This document shows positions 1-11,379 of a DNA stretch of 64,000 nt, piece by piece (position 1 is the stretch's first letter; each line of letters begins with the position of its first letter). A program made the position numbers and the translations under genes. This DNA is from Gelatoporia subvermispora B (Eukaryota > Basidiomycota > Agaricomycetes > Polyporales > Gelatoporiaceae): the NCBI GenBank assembly GCA_000320605.2, contig KB445796.1:2231191-2295190 (forward strand), given 5' to 3'. The notes under the pieces are model-generated. The model searched no databases and was not told the origin of the DNA. It saw nothing but the letters and a program-made list of their open reading frames with translations.

Positions 1-1058
1 CTGCCAGCAGCAGGGACGAATAGCACCGGTCATGAGTAATGGTAGCAACCGGATTTACTTGCGCAGCACAGCAGAAGGAGAAACAATCAACACGATGCTA
101 AGAAACACGGTCTCGAGCAGACTATGCGTCTCGCATGCAGTAAACAACGAGGTCGATTTGATCGGCGCCTTTTAACAGGCACTGTAATCTACTGTGGTCT
201 GTGACGCGAATATCTGTTCTACCAAAACACTTGGGCTCCACTTATTTCATATCATGCAAGGGGCCTCTACAATGCATGGCCCGGCGTTGACCTCCTTTAG
301 GCATAAGGGCACAACCACTCGGATGCACTGCCAAGGCCGCTCACACCCTTACAACCGGTGATCGGCCACTTCAACGGCGGTTTGCCTGCTCAAGACGTCG
401 TCAATGCTTTCAGAGACCTTTCGTTTCAGAGATCATCTGTCTCTGAGGATGGTAGAAAAGCGCGATCCCCAGACAAGATCAAATGCGGAGAGTATCCGGT
501 CGAGACACTGGGAACCATGGGCTGACGGGAACAGCCTGATGATGAGCGCCTGCGCCGCGATCACATTCTCGGACTTTGCCGTGAGGCCAGATATGGCAAT
601 TCTTGTCAAGTTCAACAACTCGACCTCCTACTCGCTTGCATAGCAACCCCGTTATTTCTCGGAGGGAAACATAGTACCATATCACTTAGGACTCTTATGA
701 AGTCAAAGTTCCCTCTACAGCCCCGAATATTCTTCGAGTCCGCAACGAACTAATAAATGGGGCTCTGCCATGACGGCGAATATTACCCACGATTGATGTC
801 GCTTCAATTTTGCGTCGGCGCCGACAGCCACGTCTGCACCCAATTGCGAACGGAATTTCACGCGTTATTTGTGGGACCAGGACAAATGGGGATTCTCTCA
901 TCTTACTCAGCAATGGCTGTACCCACGCAGGTTCGAGGCTCAGGCGAAAAAGTACTAGACAACTTCCGTGGGTCGGGAATTTGGAGAAATGGTCATTGCT
1001 GCATACAGGTACACATGTCCTTGGTGATATTAGTGGAGCTGCTATTTGATCTTGTCCG
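1..1058. other. Left-edge stretch, no gene supported
   Basis: Short open frames occur on both strands (for example 433-618 minus), but none shows a recognisable domain, splice structure or start context. The part next to 1059 is presumably the 3' flank of the chitinase gene. A gene end entering from the left cannot be excluded. Confidence 0.4.
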
Positions 1059-2811
1059 TCACGGCATTCCATTCCTCATGTTCTCGAACTGGCTGCCTTC
1101 ATACTGTAACCAGTTCGGGCTATAGTCAAGCCCGCCCATAGACTCTTTCACCACGGCGACCAGACTCCGGCCAGGCTGTTCATCCTTACCCGGACCACCT
1201 TCCATACCGTCTCTTGGCCCGCTCTCCTTGTCACCGCTCAGCTCCCAGAACATGCTCCCGCCGAGGCCCTCATTCCTAATATACTCCCCCTTCAACTGCC
1301 CGACGGCTCCATCATCGAAGCTGACCATTTCCTTTGTCTGGTAGTTGTATGACCAGCTAGCAGCGGCCTGCTGGTCGCGGAAGACATGTGATCCGGGAGG
1401 GGGGAGCGCACGGTAGTCGTACACTCCCTGCTCCCAACTGCCGGAGCCGATGCCTTGGAATGGCCGTCCCGGCCCCTCGGTATTCATGAAGCTCCGCCCG
1501 TACAGCGGAATCCCCAAAATAAGTTTGTTTCGAGAGACGCCGCGCGAAATGTACCAGTTGACGGCTTGAGAGGCGCTGATCGGGGGCCCGTACAGATTGG
1601 CTTGATGGTTCGCTATCGAATCCCATGAGCCAGCTAGGGCAATATGATAAGAACGGGTAGAAAGAAACAAAAAGATGCGATGTCCTACAGAAGTCGTATG
1701 CCATCAAGTTCCAGAAGTCGAGGTATCGGTCCATCTCCGGGACAAGCAATTTCTGATAGTTATCGGGTCCACATGGCGCGGCGATCTAGGTAACACGTTG
1801 GTTGAGACGCTCAGAGAGTCACGGTGTCACTCACAGTTAAGAGGAAACGGTAGTCAGCGCCTTTCCTTCTCGCATGAGCGTCGAGTCCTTCCCTCAGCTC
1901 TCTGAGGAGATCAACGTAGCCTCTTGCTTGCTGCTCATTCTGCGGATATTCGTAGTCGACATCCAAGCCGTCCAAGCCATGATCTTCGAGCAGTCTGATG
2001 GACGACGCGACGAATTTTGACCGCAAAACAGGGTTGACGACGATAGGATGGAATGTGGGAGAGTACGTCCAGCCACCTATGGATAAAATCACCTTGAGGT
2101 GGCGGTGTTCTTTCTTGAGCTTATACAACACTTTGAAATTGCCATAGAGGTTCTTCCCCTGATCGTTCCAAGAATCGCCGGGATAGTGGATCTCCTGGTC
2201 TGCCCATGTGTCGGACAAGAAGACTTCCCCCGTGTCTGCCTTCATGTTCGCGAAGGCATAAAGGATGTGTCTAAATTCACGTGAGTTTCATTTCTGTAGA
2301 CGAGGATCAGTACGCCACTCACGTCAGATTGTTGTACGGGATCTTATGAGGCGGGTATTTCCGGCCATAGATTCCCCTAAAACAGCGTCAGATGTTCTGG
2401 CAGTAGCGCACGGAATAAGCTACGGTACCAGTTCACGAAGCTAATGAAAAGGCGTAAGCGTGGTTCTGTCGATCCCCGGGCAGATCCAGTGACGTACTAT
2501 CCTACACTTTGCTTCCCGGTAGACATTGTGGTATTGGTATCAAGTGTGTTGTTGATACTTGATGTAGGAGGCTGCTTCGCAAGATCCTCGTCGTGTATAG
2601 GTTCCGTTTGAGTTGATTGACCTTCCTGATTTGTCGAAGGCTCTCCGTACGGCCACTTGTATGCGACCAGTGCGACTATGCAGAACGCGACCGCGACTAT
2701 GAATAGCTTCCCGACGGGATAGCGCGGTTTGCGTCGCTCTGTTGGTCTGTATGTGAGATCCGCAGTAGACTCGTTTGTTGGGACAAGTTCGTATGTTGAC
2801 GGCTCTGGCAT
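1059..2811 (-). CDS. Membrane-anchored GH18 (class V) chitinase
   Basis: Hydrolyses beta-1,4 links in chitin, probably at the cell surface during wall remodelling. Six exons: 2811-2498, 2440-2429, 2376-2323, 2270-1835, 1785-1689, 1633-1059, giving 495 aa. Seen in the sequence: a cytosolic-type basic N-terminus, one hydrophobic segment at about residues 36-51 with no cleavage site (type II anchor), a Thr/Ser/Gln-rich stem to about residue 105, then the GH18 barrel. The barrel has VGYFVNWGIYGR at its start, SIGGWT at 190-195, the catalytic DGLDVDYE (Asp227 to the proton donor Glu234), MAYDFSGSWD and the C-terminal GSMFWELSGD. The family knowledge is firm. The tethering is inferred from the hydrophobic segment; most fungal class V chitinases are secreted. 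Exon 2 is only 12 nt and restores the conserved GYFVNWG motif exactly, which supports the splicing. Confidence 0.93.
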
Positions 2812-3208
2812 CGGCGCTTTAGAAGGGACGCGCTCATTCAGCCTTACTGCGCAACGCGCCGCGCCGAATCACAAGCCCCTCCATCGACGATACGCGTGAC
2901 AACACCACTACTGCACGTGATCAGACGCGTCCATTGTGCCGAGCGCGTTGCACGCGTCGCGTACGCTACGCGGCGTGGCTGCGGGCTTGTATGCACGCTG
3001 CCACACGACCGGCCTCTAACCACGTCTTGTCTGTCGTTCTTCAAGACAAAACGCATGTATCGCATTGCACCCGGTCAGCTGGACACGGACCAAGCCAATC
3101 CGCTCCACCGTTCTCCCTATGCCATCGTACTACCTGCGGCTACTGTTGTTCACGGCAGCAATATTGTCTCCTATACAGATATCGTACCCGGATGTTTGGT
3201 TCCAGCCC
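2812..3208. other. Intergenic, chitinase 5' flank and CBM1 gene 3' flank
   Basis: Both neighbours are on the minus strand, so this stretch holds the chitinase promoter and the 3' end of the CBM1 gene. It contains several CGCG-rich runs around 2860-2990. No coding frame is convincing. Confidence 0.4.
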
Positions 3209-4078
3209 TCAACACAAGCACGGAAGGTGAAGAGACACCAGGGAGCAGGTGGCGCCTGTAGGCTGGTCGTTCCCCTCCTGAAGGTAGACGTCGTAAAAGT
3301 CCGGATCGCTGGTGGGACAGGCCAGGAAATTGAGTTGCCGCGGGTCCGTCGTGATGATCGTGTCACCCTCAAGGCCCCAGTCTGTTGTCGTTGCGGTCGC
3401 GTTAAGGGTGAGGGGTTTGTACGACGCGGTCGCACCCTCATCCACGTTCAAGTACAGTTGCGACCCATCAGGGTTGTTGAGCGTGATGGACCCATCAATT
3501 GTGAAGTATCCTGAGGACGACTCGGGGCCAAGCACTGGTGCGCCACCTGCATCATCTACGTGAGTGGGGTCCTCTGTCAGAATCGCGGGAGTGCTCACCG
3601 TCGCTTTGCAAGTAGAAATGGTAAACCGGATCCTGATCTGCGCGGATCTGGCTCCCTGATGGTGTGGGTGCGGAGATCGGGCTGGTCGGAGTTCCGCTAG
3701 GGGTGCTTGTAGGTACAGTCGTGGGTGGGCTGGAAGGAGGCGGAGTCGGCGTGATAGACGTGATGCTGGACACAGTCGTTGGCGCGGCGCCCGGGACACA
3801 TTGCGAATAATCTGGAATACCGAGTAATCAGGACCTCAGATGCGAAACAATGTGAACCAAAGGATGCGCACAGTCGTTGAGAATCTCGCAGGTGTAACCC
3901 GACACGCATGTTGTGGCCCCCGTCCTGCAAACGTCCCCGCGTAAGCGGCGGGACAGTCACGTTCGGGGATCTGTGGGACATACCAGCCTATTCCACCGCA
4001 CTGTCCATAAGCACTCGACTGTGCCGACGCAAGCGAAATGAACCCAGCGGCGCACACAACCGCAGAGAAAGTCCTCAT
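3209..4078 (-). CDS. Secreted CBM1 protein with uncharacterised C-terminal domain
   Basis: A predicted extracellular cellulose-binding protein of 232 aa. Four exons: 4078-3984, 3924-3872, 3811-3599, 3546-3209. It opens with a signal peptide (MRTFSAVVCAAGFISLASAQ), followed directly by a complete family 1 cellulose-binding module that begins SSAYGQCGGIGWTGATTC and ends YYSQC; all four Cys and the aromatic binding-face residues are present. A Pro/Thr/Ser linker follows (about residues 58-90). The last 130 residues begin DPVYHFYLQ and are rich in beta-prone Gly/Asn/Thr repeats with paired Cys; I do not recognise a catalytic family there. Two introns fall inside the CBM1 and their removal restores the motif exactly. 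Similar CBM1-plus-unknown proteins are common in wood-decay fungi. The role of the C-terminal part is unknown. Confidence 0.88.
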
Positions 4079-4928
4079 TGTAGCACGTAGGTCCGCGGGT
4101 GATGAGCTGGATCTGCAAGTCATATACTCCCTCCGGCAGAAAATAGGGGAAACTTCTGCGCATTCTCGAACCGCGGCCCTCCATGACAGCGTTCACGAGG
4201 TATTGCTTAGACTAAAGATTCCGAGAGGGTGGTACACCTGCATCTCACATCACGGCTCGCTTAGACACTTCAAGCTCAGCGACGATTCGCGAGATTCTCG
4301 CACAAATGGCGGGTGCGGCGAGGTGCGACGTGGAAAGTCTTGGTGATGTGTGCGGAACAAAGAATTGTCACCAATACTACTCTCCCCGGCGTCTTGGATC
4401 TGAGAGCACCGAGGACGTGCCGTCCTCGAAGGTATGGCGTCATCACACGACGGAATACATGGTAGAGCATCATGGACTCCAGTAGCGTGAACCGTCGCGT
4501 GTTCATGGGCTAGGTCGCGATTGGAGTATCAGGGCAGAGCCATGTGCGCAGAGACAATGCCCGCAGGAGCCTGAAAATATGAATCTAATGGGGAATTGTA
4601 ATATAGATATTGGGATATTGAGACTGATCCATTGCTGGCGTCGGTGGTACAAACAAAGATAGCCGCCTCCAGTGAGATACTCCAAGCAAAACGGGTCTTC
4701 AATCCAGGTACCACCGAAGAGGATGCCACGTGTTGCTCAGGCTCATTGTCAGCCTCGTGCTGCCTACCACCCTGGGCGGTCGGAATGGATCGCATCCGGA
4801 GGCTCGACCTTTGCGATGCGTGAGAAAGAGAAAGGCGCCTCGCGCTTCCTGCTTGAACTAGGGCAATGCGCATCGGAAGTCCTCGTCGTGTACCGCACGA
4901 TGAAGTGAGTCCAAGATCCTCAGGTCCA
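4079..4928. other. Intergenic, no gene supported
   Basis: Open frames of 70-115 codons exist on both strands (for example 4529-4873 minus and 4672-4908 plus) but they overlap each other and show no domain, signal peptide or clear splice pattern. The stretch includes the CBM1 gene promoter and the 3' end of the next minus-strand gene. Confidence 0.35.
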
Positions 4929-7099
4929 TCAGCCCCCTTTCACCTCGCGCCAAAGGGGAGTCAACGCTTGTGCAACCGTGTTTGCTGCCACCTCCAAACA
5001 TCCGCGGAGTTCATCATCAGTGATACTCTTGAGCAGGCCTCTGGCACGCCACCTGTCGGGGTGGAACCGCCTGTGGCTCTTCTCCACGAACACCTTATAA
5101 TCCTGGCTGCGCATGTGTACGCGCACTGCCTTGAAGAACGACTCGACCGCACCCCAGTGCACGTCCTCCACTGTGAGCTGAGCAGGAGCACGTAGGACGG
5201 GCCACGGCACGATCTCGAAAGTGACGGGATCGGCTGGAGTAGGCCTGACAGCATCGAACGATTCACAGAGGACCTTGTATCGCTCAAGAGCGCGCTGAGT
5301 TGTCCATGGCCCGTACGCCCAGCGCTCGTGTTGCCGCCGACGCTGCTCTTTCTGCCGTTCGCGATTGACGCGATCTTTCTCTGCCTGTGCTTGCCGCGCA
5401 GCTTCTGCACGCTCGGCGTCGCGCCGTCGCTGTTCTGCCTCAGTCCGCCTGCGCCCCGCCTCGCGTCTTGCACCGAAGGCTTCCTCCTCGACTTGTTGCC
5501 GCGCCTCCCGTTCTCGGGCGGCCTGTTCCCAAAGTGGCCTGTCCTTCTCGAGCTCCGCAAGCTTTCGGCGGGAAGCCTCGATATCTGCTCGGCGAGAAGC
5601 CTCCTCATCGAGCTCTGCTCCACGTGCATTTTCAGATGATGGCTGTGACCCGCGGGAACTTCCTGGGAAGATATCGTCAGGTGTCGACAATTGCGGAGCT
5701 TGGCATGAACTAACCGTTTGAGCTTGTGGCATATTCAGTGGGCTCTTCTGGTACTGTTGCCATCACCTCATCAAATAACTGGCGATGCAGCACTTCATTC
5801 CACACGTCTGTGCGTGCCTTATAGTGCGCAGCTCTGCGTTCTTTCAGGTCCTGCCGCTTCTTTTTGGTTATACGTGCAGATAGCGGTGGTGAGTGCTGGC
5901 GTTGCCGTTTATGAGCTCGAGCCGCATGGCCATTGGAAGGTGAGTCTGGTATGTTTTCAAGACCATCGGGCTGCAGAATACCCTGACTGGAGGGTGACGT
6001 TGCTGTGACATCATGTCGATCAGCAGAGTTCCCATGTGCATGCCGTAAGCACGTACCTTTCCGTTTTGTATGGTGACTTCGCGGGATATCATTTGCATGT
6101 GTCTCAGGGAACAGAGGCTCGCCCTGCTCCTGCTTCTCGGTTAGATCAATCATCTCTTGGTCGGATGGTTCGTAGTCTGCGGCATTCTTGGAACTCTCCT
6201 GCATCCTTCGCCGACGACGACGCTGTTCTGCCTCCTGCTTGAATTGTCGCAGTCGTTCGCTCGGTCCCGTCGACCGTCCCCGACTCGGTGGCCGGCTACG
6301 GGATCTACTGGGTTGTCGACTTGGTGGCCTGTCTGAGTTAGGCCCAGCACTGGAGGCTCTGGAGAAGCTTTCTCCCACAAGTTTCTCTACTTCATCTGCT
6401 TCATCGTCAGATTCGACAGCATGTGGAAGCCCCGAGTGATCGTCGTCACTCAATGACCCAGAGATATTCACCACCTTGCGGAATCGCTTGTGTAATGTCT
6501 CCGGTTGCCTCTCGTCGACGGGCGATGGTGGCCCTCGCTTCAATGTGTTCTGAGCGGAGTCCGGGTTGGCAGGGTCTACGAACGCAGCACGCTCCTTCCC
6601 CTTCTTTCTGGTTATTACAGTGAGATTGGGGGGTGCTCGTACGAGACAATCGTATTCCGGATCAATCTTATATATCTCCCATTGCTCTTGCGAGCAACGG
6701 ATAAGCTCACTGCGCGAGATACAAGATCACAAACCCGGGCACGAGTAGACACGCGCGAGAAGGTGCTCACCCGCAGATATCCACAACTCGTGGCCACCTT
6801 CCCTCATCTTCTACACCCTCTTCCGTCCGTGCGCGTGGTACAAACCGCCAGAAGCTCTCCCCTGCTGGACCGGGCAGTGTCTCGATAACGATTCTCTTGG
6901 GCCGATACGTGTCGTCAGAACGTCCGTGCGAAGCATCGCGCGTGAACGCTGTAAGTGGGTCGAACGACGCGAAAGACAGCCTTGAGCCCGGCACACGTAG
7001 CAGGCGATCTAGCTGCGACGGGTCGAGCTTGCCAGGCTGCGAGCCATAGATGAAGACTTTCGCGGGTTCTTCTTGTGGTTGTGACGGAGAATCTGGCAT
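4929..7099 (-). CDS. Coiled-coil protein with C-terminal HPD motif (NFKBIL1-like end)
   Basis: About 685 aa. Exons 7099-6771, 6709-5715 and 5662-4929; an additional in-frame 54-nt stretch at 6056-6003 has good splice signals and may be a fourth, facultative intron. The first 110 residues form a compact conserved-looking domain that continues across the first intron (ICGELIRCSQEQWEIYKID). Next comes a long disordered Ser/Arg/Pro region with basic clusters that could be nuclear signals, then an Arg/Glu/Ala-rich coiled coil (about residues 470-550), and finally a domain ending in KSHRRFHPDRWRARGLL. The HPD tripeptide preceded by a basic helix recalls the J-domain and the C-terminus of NFKBIL1-type proteins. 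That likeness is inference and no function is assigned. No ATG exists at the start of the middle exon, which forces the upstream first exon. Confidence 0.72.
6003..6056 (-). other. Possible facultative 54-nt intron in the HPD-motif gene
   Basis: On the minus strand the stretch begins GTACGTGC and ends TCACAG, is a multiple of three and has no in-frame stop. It can therefore be kept or removed without breaking the frame. Confidence 0.4.
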
Positions 7100-7831
7100 A
7101 AGGAGATGGAAGTTACAAGTGTGGTTTCGCCAGGGTCGCCAACCCGCTCAGCCACATCTCGTCTCGAACCTGATGCCGGCCACGTGTTATCACGTCACCT
7201 GTGTCTAGATAGTTCCGTTGCTTCATGCTCAGACATGCGAGGATACGCGTCGAGCAACGTTGTGTTGCACTGCGCGGCTCAGAAATGAGATCCGTAAAAA
7301 ACATAAACATATCCAGTCGAGAGTATAGACGTCCTCAATGTGGAACGAGCAGTTTGGCCGAGTCAGCCGCCACGAGGGCACGTGCTACATAAGCAGGCGT
7401 GGGGAACCTGACAAGGGCCGCCGTCCGAGTCGGAGAACAGGCATTCTGAGCGCTGTGGCCACGGCAGAGTACTGCACACAATCTCTCATAATTCCTAGGC
7501 ATATGGGAGACAGTGATAGCCTATTACATCGCATCGAATCATCAAGAAAGTTGGGAGAAGTGTCGTCCATCAGGAACGGAGGTTTGTGGCAATTGGCCAG
7601 CCACACCCAGCAACGTTCGTCCAAATAGATTGAAACAATGGCAATGCTCTTGACACTGAAAGAATAGCTGGAGTCAGAGTATGCTGGCTCTCCGTACACG
7701 CCAACTTTGGCATTGACTTGATTTGACTGGACTTGACTCACTGCACTGCCTCGCCTCGGAGAATAAAGGGCAGTGAGCCTTGAGATAGTATTCCACATAC
7801 ACTACGCCGAATCCGTCCGGGACCAGTCAAA
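7100..7831. other. Divergent intergenic region (shared promoters)
   Basis: It lies between the starts of the minus-strand HPD gene and the plus-strand GTPase gene and should hold both promoters. A minus-strand open frame at 7385-7798 has no recognisable features and was not called. Confidence 0.5.
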
Positions 7832-10506
7832 ATGACTAGCTTACGGACGTTCCAGCACGAGATTGACGAGATTCAGCACCGCGAAATATCCAAACAGCGC
7901 GTACTAGGAGCTGCTGAGCTGCAGCGAGCGAAAGAGAAGGAACACAAGAAGGCCGCACCGGCAAAGGCCTCGGAGGCGAAGAATGAAACAGCCGCAAACC
8001 AGACGCCAGTACCAATACCAGCCGAGGATGATGGTGATGCACCCGATTTGGATGTCCGGATACAGGTGATGTGGTTCTCAGTATTCAAGAAAGGACTCAT
8101 ACCAATCCCGACGTTTCATTAGACATTACTGCTGTCCAAGACGCCTTCGGACCACGACAAAGCCCGAGACTTGATTCTCTCCCAACTAACACGGCGGCGA
8201 GGAGAGTACATTATCCGAATAGGTGCTCGTCCTGCGCATGCCAAGTTGTTCGCCGGAGAGGCTGCGACAGATGACGACCAATGGCACGGCACGCCTTGCA
8301 CCGAGGATGAGCTCAATACCTTGGTAATTGATGTCACGCATATTGTGGAGGAATCTGGGGGGAAGGTATGGTCACGAGTCGATTGTTCATCACTCCTTGC
8401 CCACGACATATTTCAGGCCTCCGTACTATTCGAAGCACGAGCCGAACATCCCCGAGCAGCGCTACTTTTACGTCTTCCCCCGGCGAATGTTTCGCTGACT
8501 CCTGAGGTGCGCTGTGCTGTAGTCGGAAACGTAGACAGCGGAAAGTCCACCACATTAGGCGTGCTCACAAGAGGTCGTTGTCTCCGTTCTCTTCACTGCG
8601 CGTAGCAGCTCACACTCCGCAGGTGGCCTGGATGACGGACGAGGGCGGGCCCGTGTTAGCCTTTTCCGACATAAACACGAGATTGAGAGTGGAAGAACTT
8701 CTAGTGTGGGCATGGAGGTACGCTGCTCAATGACATCGGTGGCGCTTCTAGTCCTGACAATCCTAGATCCTCGGGTTCGACCTCACGGGCATTCCAATAC
8801 TGCCTAGTACGTCGTTCTCCAACGATCTTGACGTTATACGAAGAGAGAAGATGAGCTGGGAGGAGATATCTACTCGGGCTGCGAAGATCATCTCCTTCAG
8901 CGGTTAGTCACGATCATTAGCTCTGAGCATTCACGAGGTTCAACCCTCGCTGAGCAGATCTTGCCGGCCACGAGCGATACCTGAAGACTACTTTGTACGG
9001 ACTGACTTCTGGCGCGCCCTCTTGCGTCATTCTGATCGTTGGAGGGAACGCGGGCCTCATCGGAATGTCGAAAGAGCACCTGGCGATAGCGCTCGCCCTC
9101 AGCGTCCCGGTCGTTGTGTGCATTACCAAGGTCAGCACAGATCAACTATTTGATTTACCCCGAGGCTGATTTGAGACAGATTGACATGACCCCGCCAAAT
9201 GTTCTTACCAAGACCATCGAGCAAGTCACCAAGATCATGAAGAGCCCCGGCTGCCGGAAAACTCCCATCTTTGTCAAGTCCCTTGAGACGGCGGTCGAGG
9301 TGTCGCAAGTATTCGCAAAAGAGAGGTATGATAAGCATCGATCCGCTGTGTCATGTCACTGACCTTATTGCATTGTGCAGACTATGCCCAATCTTCCAGC
9401 TTTCTAATGTCACCGGGCAAGGCCACGACTTTGTGCGTGCTTAGAGGTTGCATCGGCGTATTCACTCTGACGTCTTTGCCTACAGTTACGCACGTTCTTG
9501 AATCTACTGCCGGCCAGCGAGGGTGATAGCGAGAAGTTCATGAAAGATCAGCCATTAGAGGTATGCCGAATTATTCGTTCGCATGCCAAGCTCACCACTG
9601 AGTTCCTTCCAGTATTCCGTCACTGAGGTTTGGTGAGCGCTGAGCGAAAAACCGCGAGTCGAATATCTCTGATAATTATGATCGAATAGGTCTGTTCCTT
9701 ATGTGGGAACCGTTGTGGACGGGATTCTCAACAGCGGCACCATTAAGGCCGGCGACGCTGTCCTGCTTGGCCCCGACTCCAATGGTCATTTTCAGAGCAC
9801 AGTCGTTAAAAGTATACAACGGAAGAGGGCCCCGGTAAATTCTGCTGAAGCTGGTCAGTGCGTCTCGCTTGCCTTGAAGCGAGTACGACGAGCCGCAGTG
9901 CGCAAAGGAATGGTGCTTGTACATAAGTCTGAGGTTCCGCCAAGGGGTAGGTGCTATTCTATCGATACCCCTCTGGGCTGCTCAGTACTGCTTGCTAATT
10001 GACGCTTCTTCGAACAGCCGTGCGCCAATTCGAAGGACAAGTTCTCATCCTGTAGTGCGTACTTGTATCACGACGTCATAGACGTATTCATGTGTTGACC
10101 ACATACTCTTCAGTCATAATACCACTTTGCAGCAGAATTACCAAGTATGGTTCTCATGGATAATTATTGAACGTGACTCTGATTCTATCTTTCCTCCAGG
10201 CCATGCTTCACTGTGGAGTAAGTTCACACCCCCGTTTATGCTGCGCTCGCCTCATCGTTGCACTGTGTAGGCTGTGCGACAGACTGTTCGAATAATAAGC
10301 ATGGACCACCCACAAGGCATTCTGCGGACCGGTGACCGCGCGACAGTCACGTTCGAGTTCATTTCCCATCCTGAGTTCATCAAGGAGGGTATGAAGCTCC
10401 TATTCAGAGAGGGCAAGACGAAGGTTGGCCATCTATCTACTATGCATCCACGTCACTACTGACAGTCGTCTGGAAGGGCCTCGGTGTTATCACCAAGTTG
10501 TTATGA
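7832..10506 (+). CDS. GTPBP1/GTPBP2-like translational-type GTPase
   Basis: 612 aa from 16 exons: 7832-8065, 8141-8365, 8417-8573, 8623-8717, 8767-8902, 8958-9130, 9180-9325, 9381-9432, 9486-9560, 9613-9632, 9690-9946, 10018-10054, 10114-10144, 10200-10217, 10271-10423, 10477-10506. It is an EF-Tu-type GTPase. The P-loop is GNVDSGKS (residues 190-197), the G3 motif DLAGHERY, and the G4 motif CITKID is assembled across an intron. Beta-barrel domains II and III follow, with [10 protein letters not shown] and the closing LLFREGKTK plus GLGVITKLL. The order matches GTPBP1/2, proteins linked to mRNA turnover and ribosome surveillance in animals; the fungal role is inferred. Exons of 20, 31 and 18 nt are needed to keep the conserved frame, and the last intron uses an AAG|GGC acceptor. 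Confidence 0.92.
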
Positions 10507-11379
10507 AGAACCTACCTGCTGGAGCACTGGTGCTTGTACCTCGTTCACGGACTCCACATCCTCTCTTGTACCACGTCCTGTCTTATAGCTTGTGCCACTC
10601 CGACCTCTTCAATGTACCAATACACTTGTGCATGGAGCGCCTTTCATTATGAATGATTTATCATGACGAGAATAACACTTTCGCGATGTGCGGATACAGT
10701 AGACACCCCTAACTTGCGTGATGTCTGCTACAAATTCGCCTCTTTGAGTTCGTGATTTGTTGAGTGGCGGGTCTCTCGGCACATGCATTGATTCTGCAGC
10801 GTATCCGATATCGGAGTGTTTGATAGAAGTTGGTGATACAGCAGATGCGATCCTGTGCGATCTTGGTACTGGAGTGCCTGGAGGATTGCCGCTGATCTCA
10901 TTGGCCCCATGAGGGGAGACACGCCAGTTGTGGCCCGATCATGAGCTCGGCTAGCAATTCTTCCCGCGTGCAAACATAAGCCATGAGATACCTCCAATTG
11001 ATGATTGGAACTCGTCGAGGTTGTCGCTCACGCCCAGTGAGACTCCAAGATGATTGCAAAAGCCAACGTCGACGCTCACGCCACCGCGCAGGTTGCGGCT
11101 TGCGGAGTGTCGGCGTCTGTACGCTGTACTTCCATGCTCCGTCGCCGACAATCGGTCATCTCCTTTCTCGCTCTCGTTTGCCTTGTAGCTCGAGCCTAGC
11201 CTTGTCGAAGACCTGTCTTTGTTTGGGTCATTTCCTCGTACCAGGGTCCATTTCCAACAACCACGGGACCGGAACCTAAACCAGTGGCGGCTATCGATTG
11301 AACCTTGGCCTGGACGTCTCTCCGTTCTCCCACCGGCCTACAGTACAGCCCCTTCAGCTCGCAACTGGCCCGCACCTCT
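10507..11379. other. Intergenic, no gene supported
   Basis: Holds the 3' flank of the GTPase gene and the promoter and 5' leader of the RING gene. Frames at 10728-10997 (minus) and 10983-11279 (plus) overlap each other and have no recognisable features. Confidence 0.4.

Noticed and set aside
5365..5721. Ser/Arg-rich plus-strand frames of 100-118 codons
   Set aside because: They mirror the coiled-coil codons of the minus-strand HPD gene.
6541..6543. Start of the HPD-motif protein at 6543
   Set aside because: The codon is TTG and the upstream sequence continues in frame to a proper splice acceptor at 6710-6711, joining a first exon with a real ATG at 7099.
7385..7798. A 137-codon minus-strand frame between two divergent genes
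   Set aside because: No domain, no splice partners and no conserved-looking stretch; probably promoter sequence.
10441..10476. Acceptor at 10463-10464 for the last exon of the GTPase gene
   Set aside because: It would give the wrong frame; the AG at 10475-10476 gives the expected GLGVITKLL ending.
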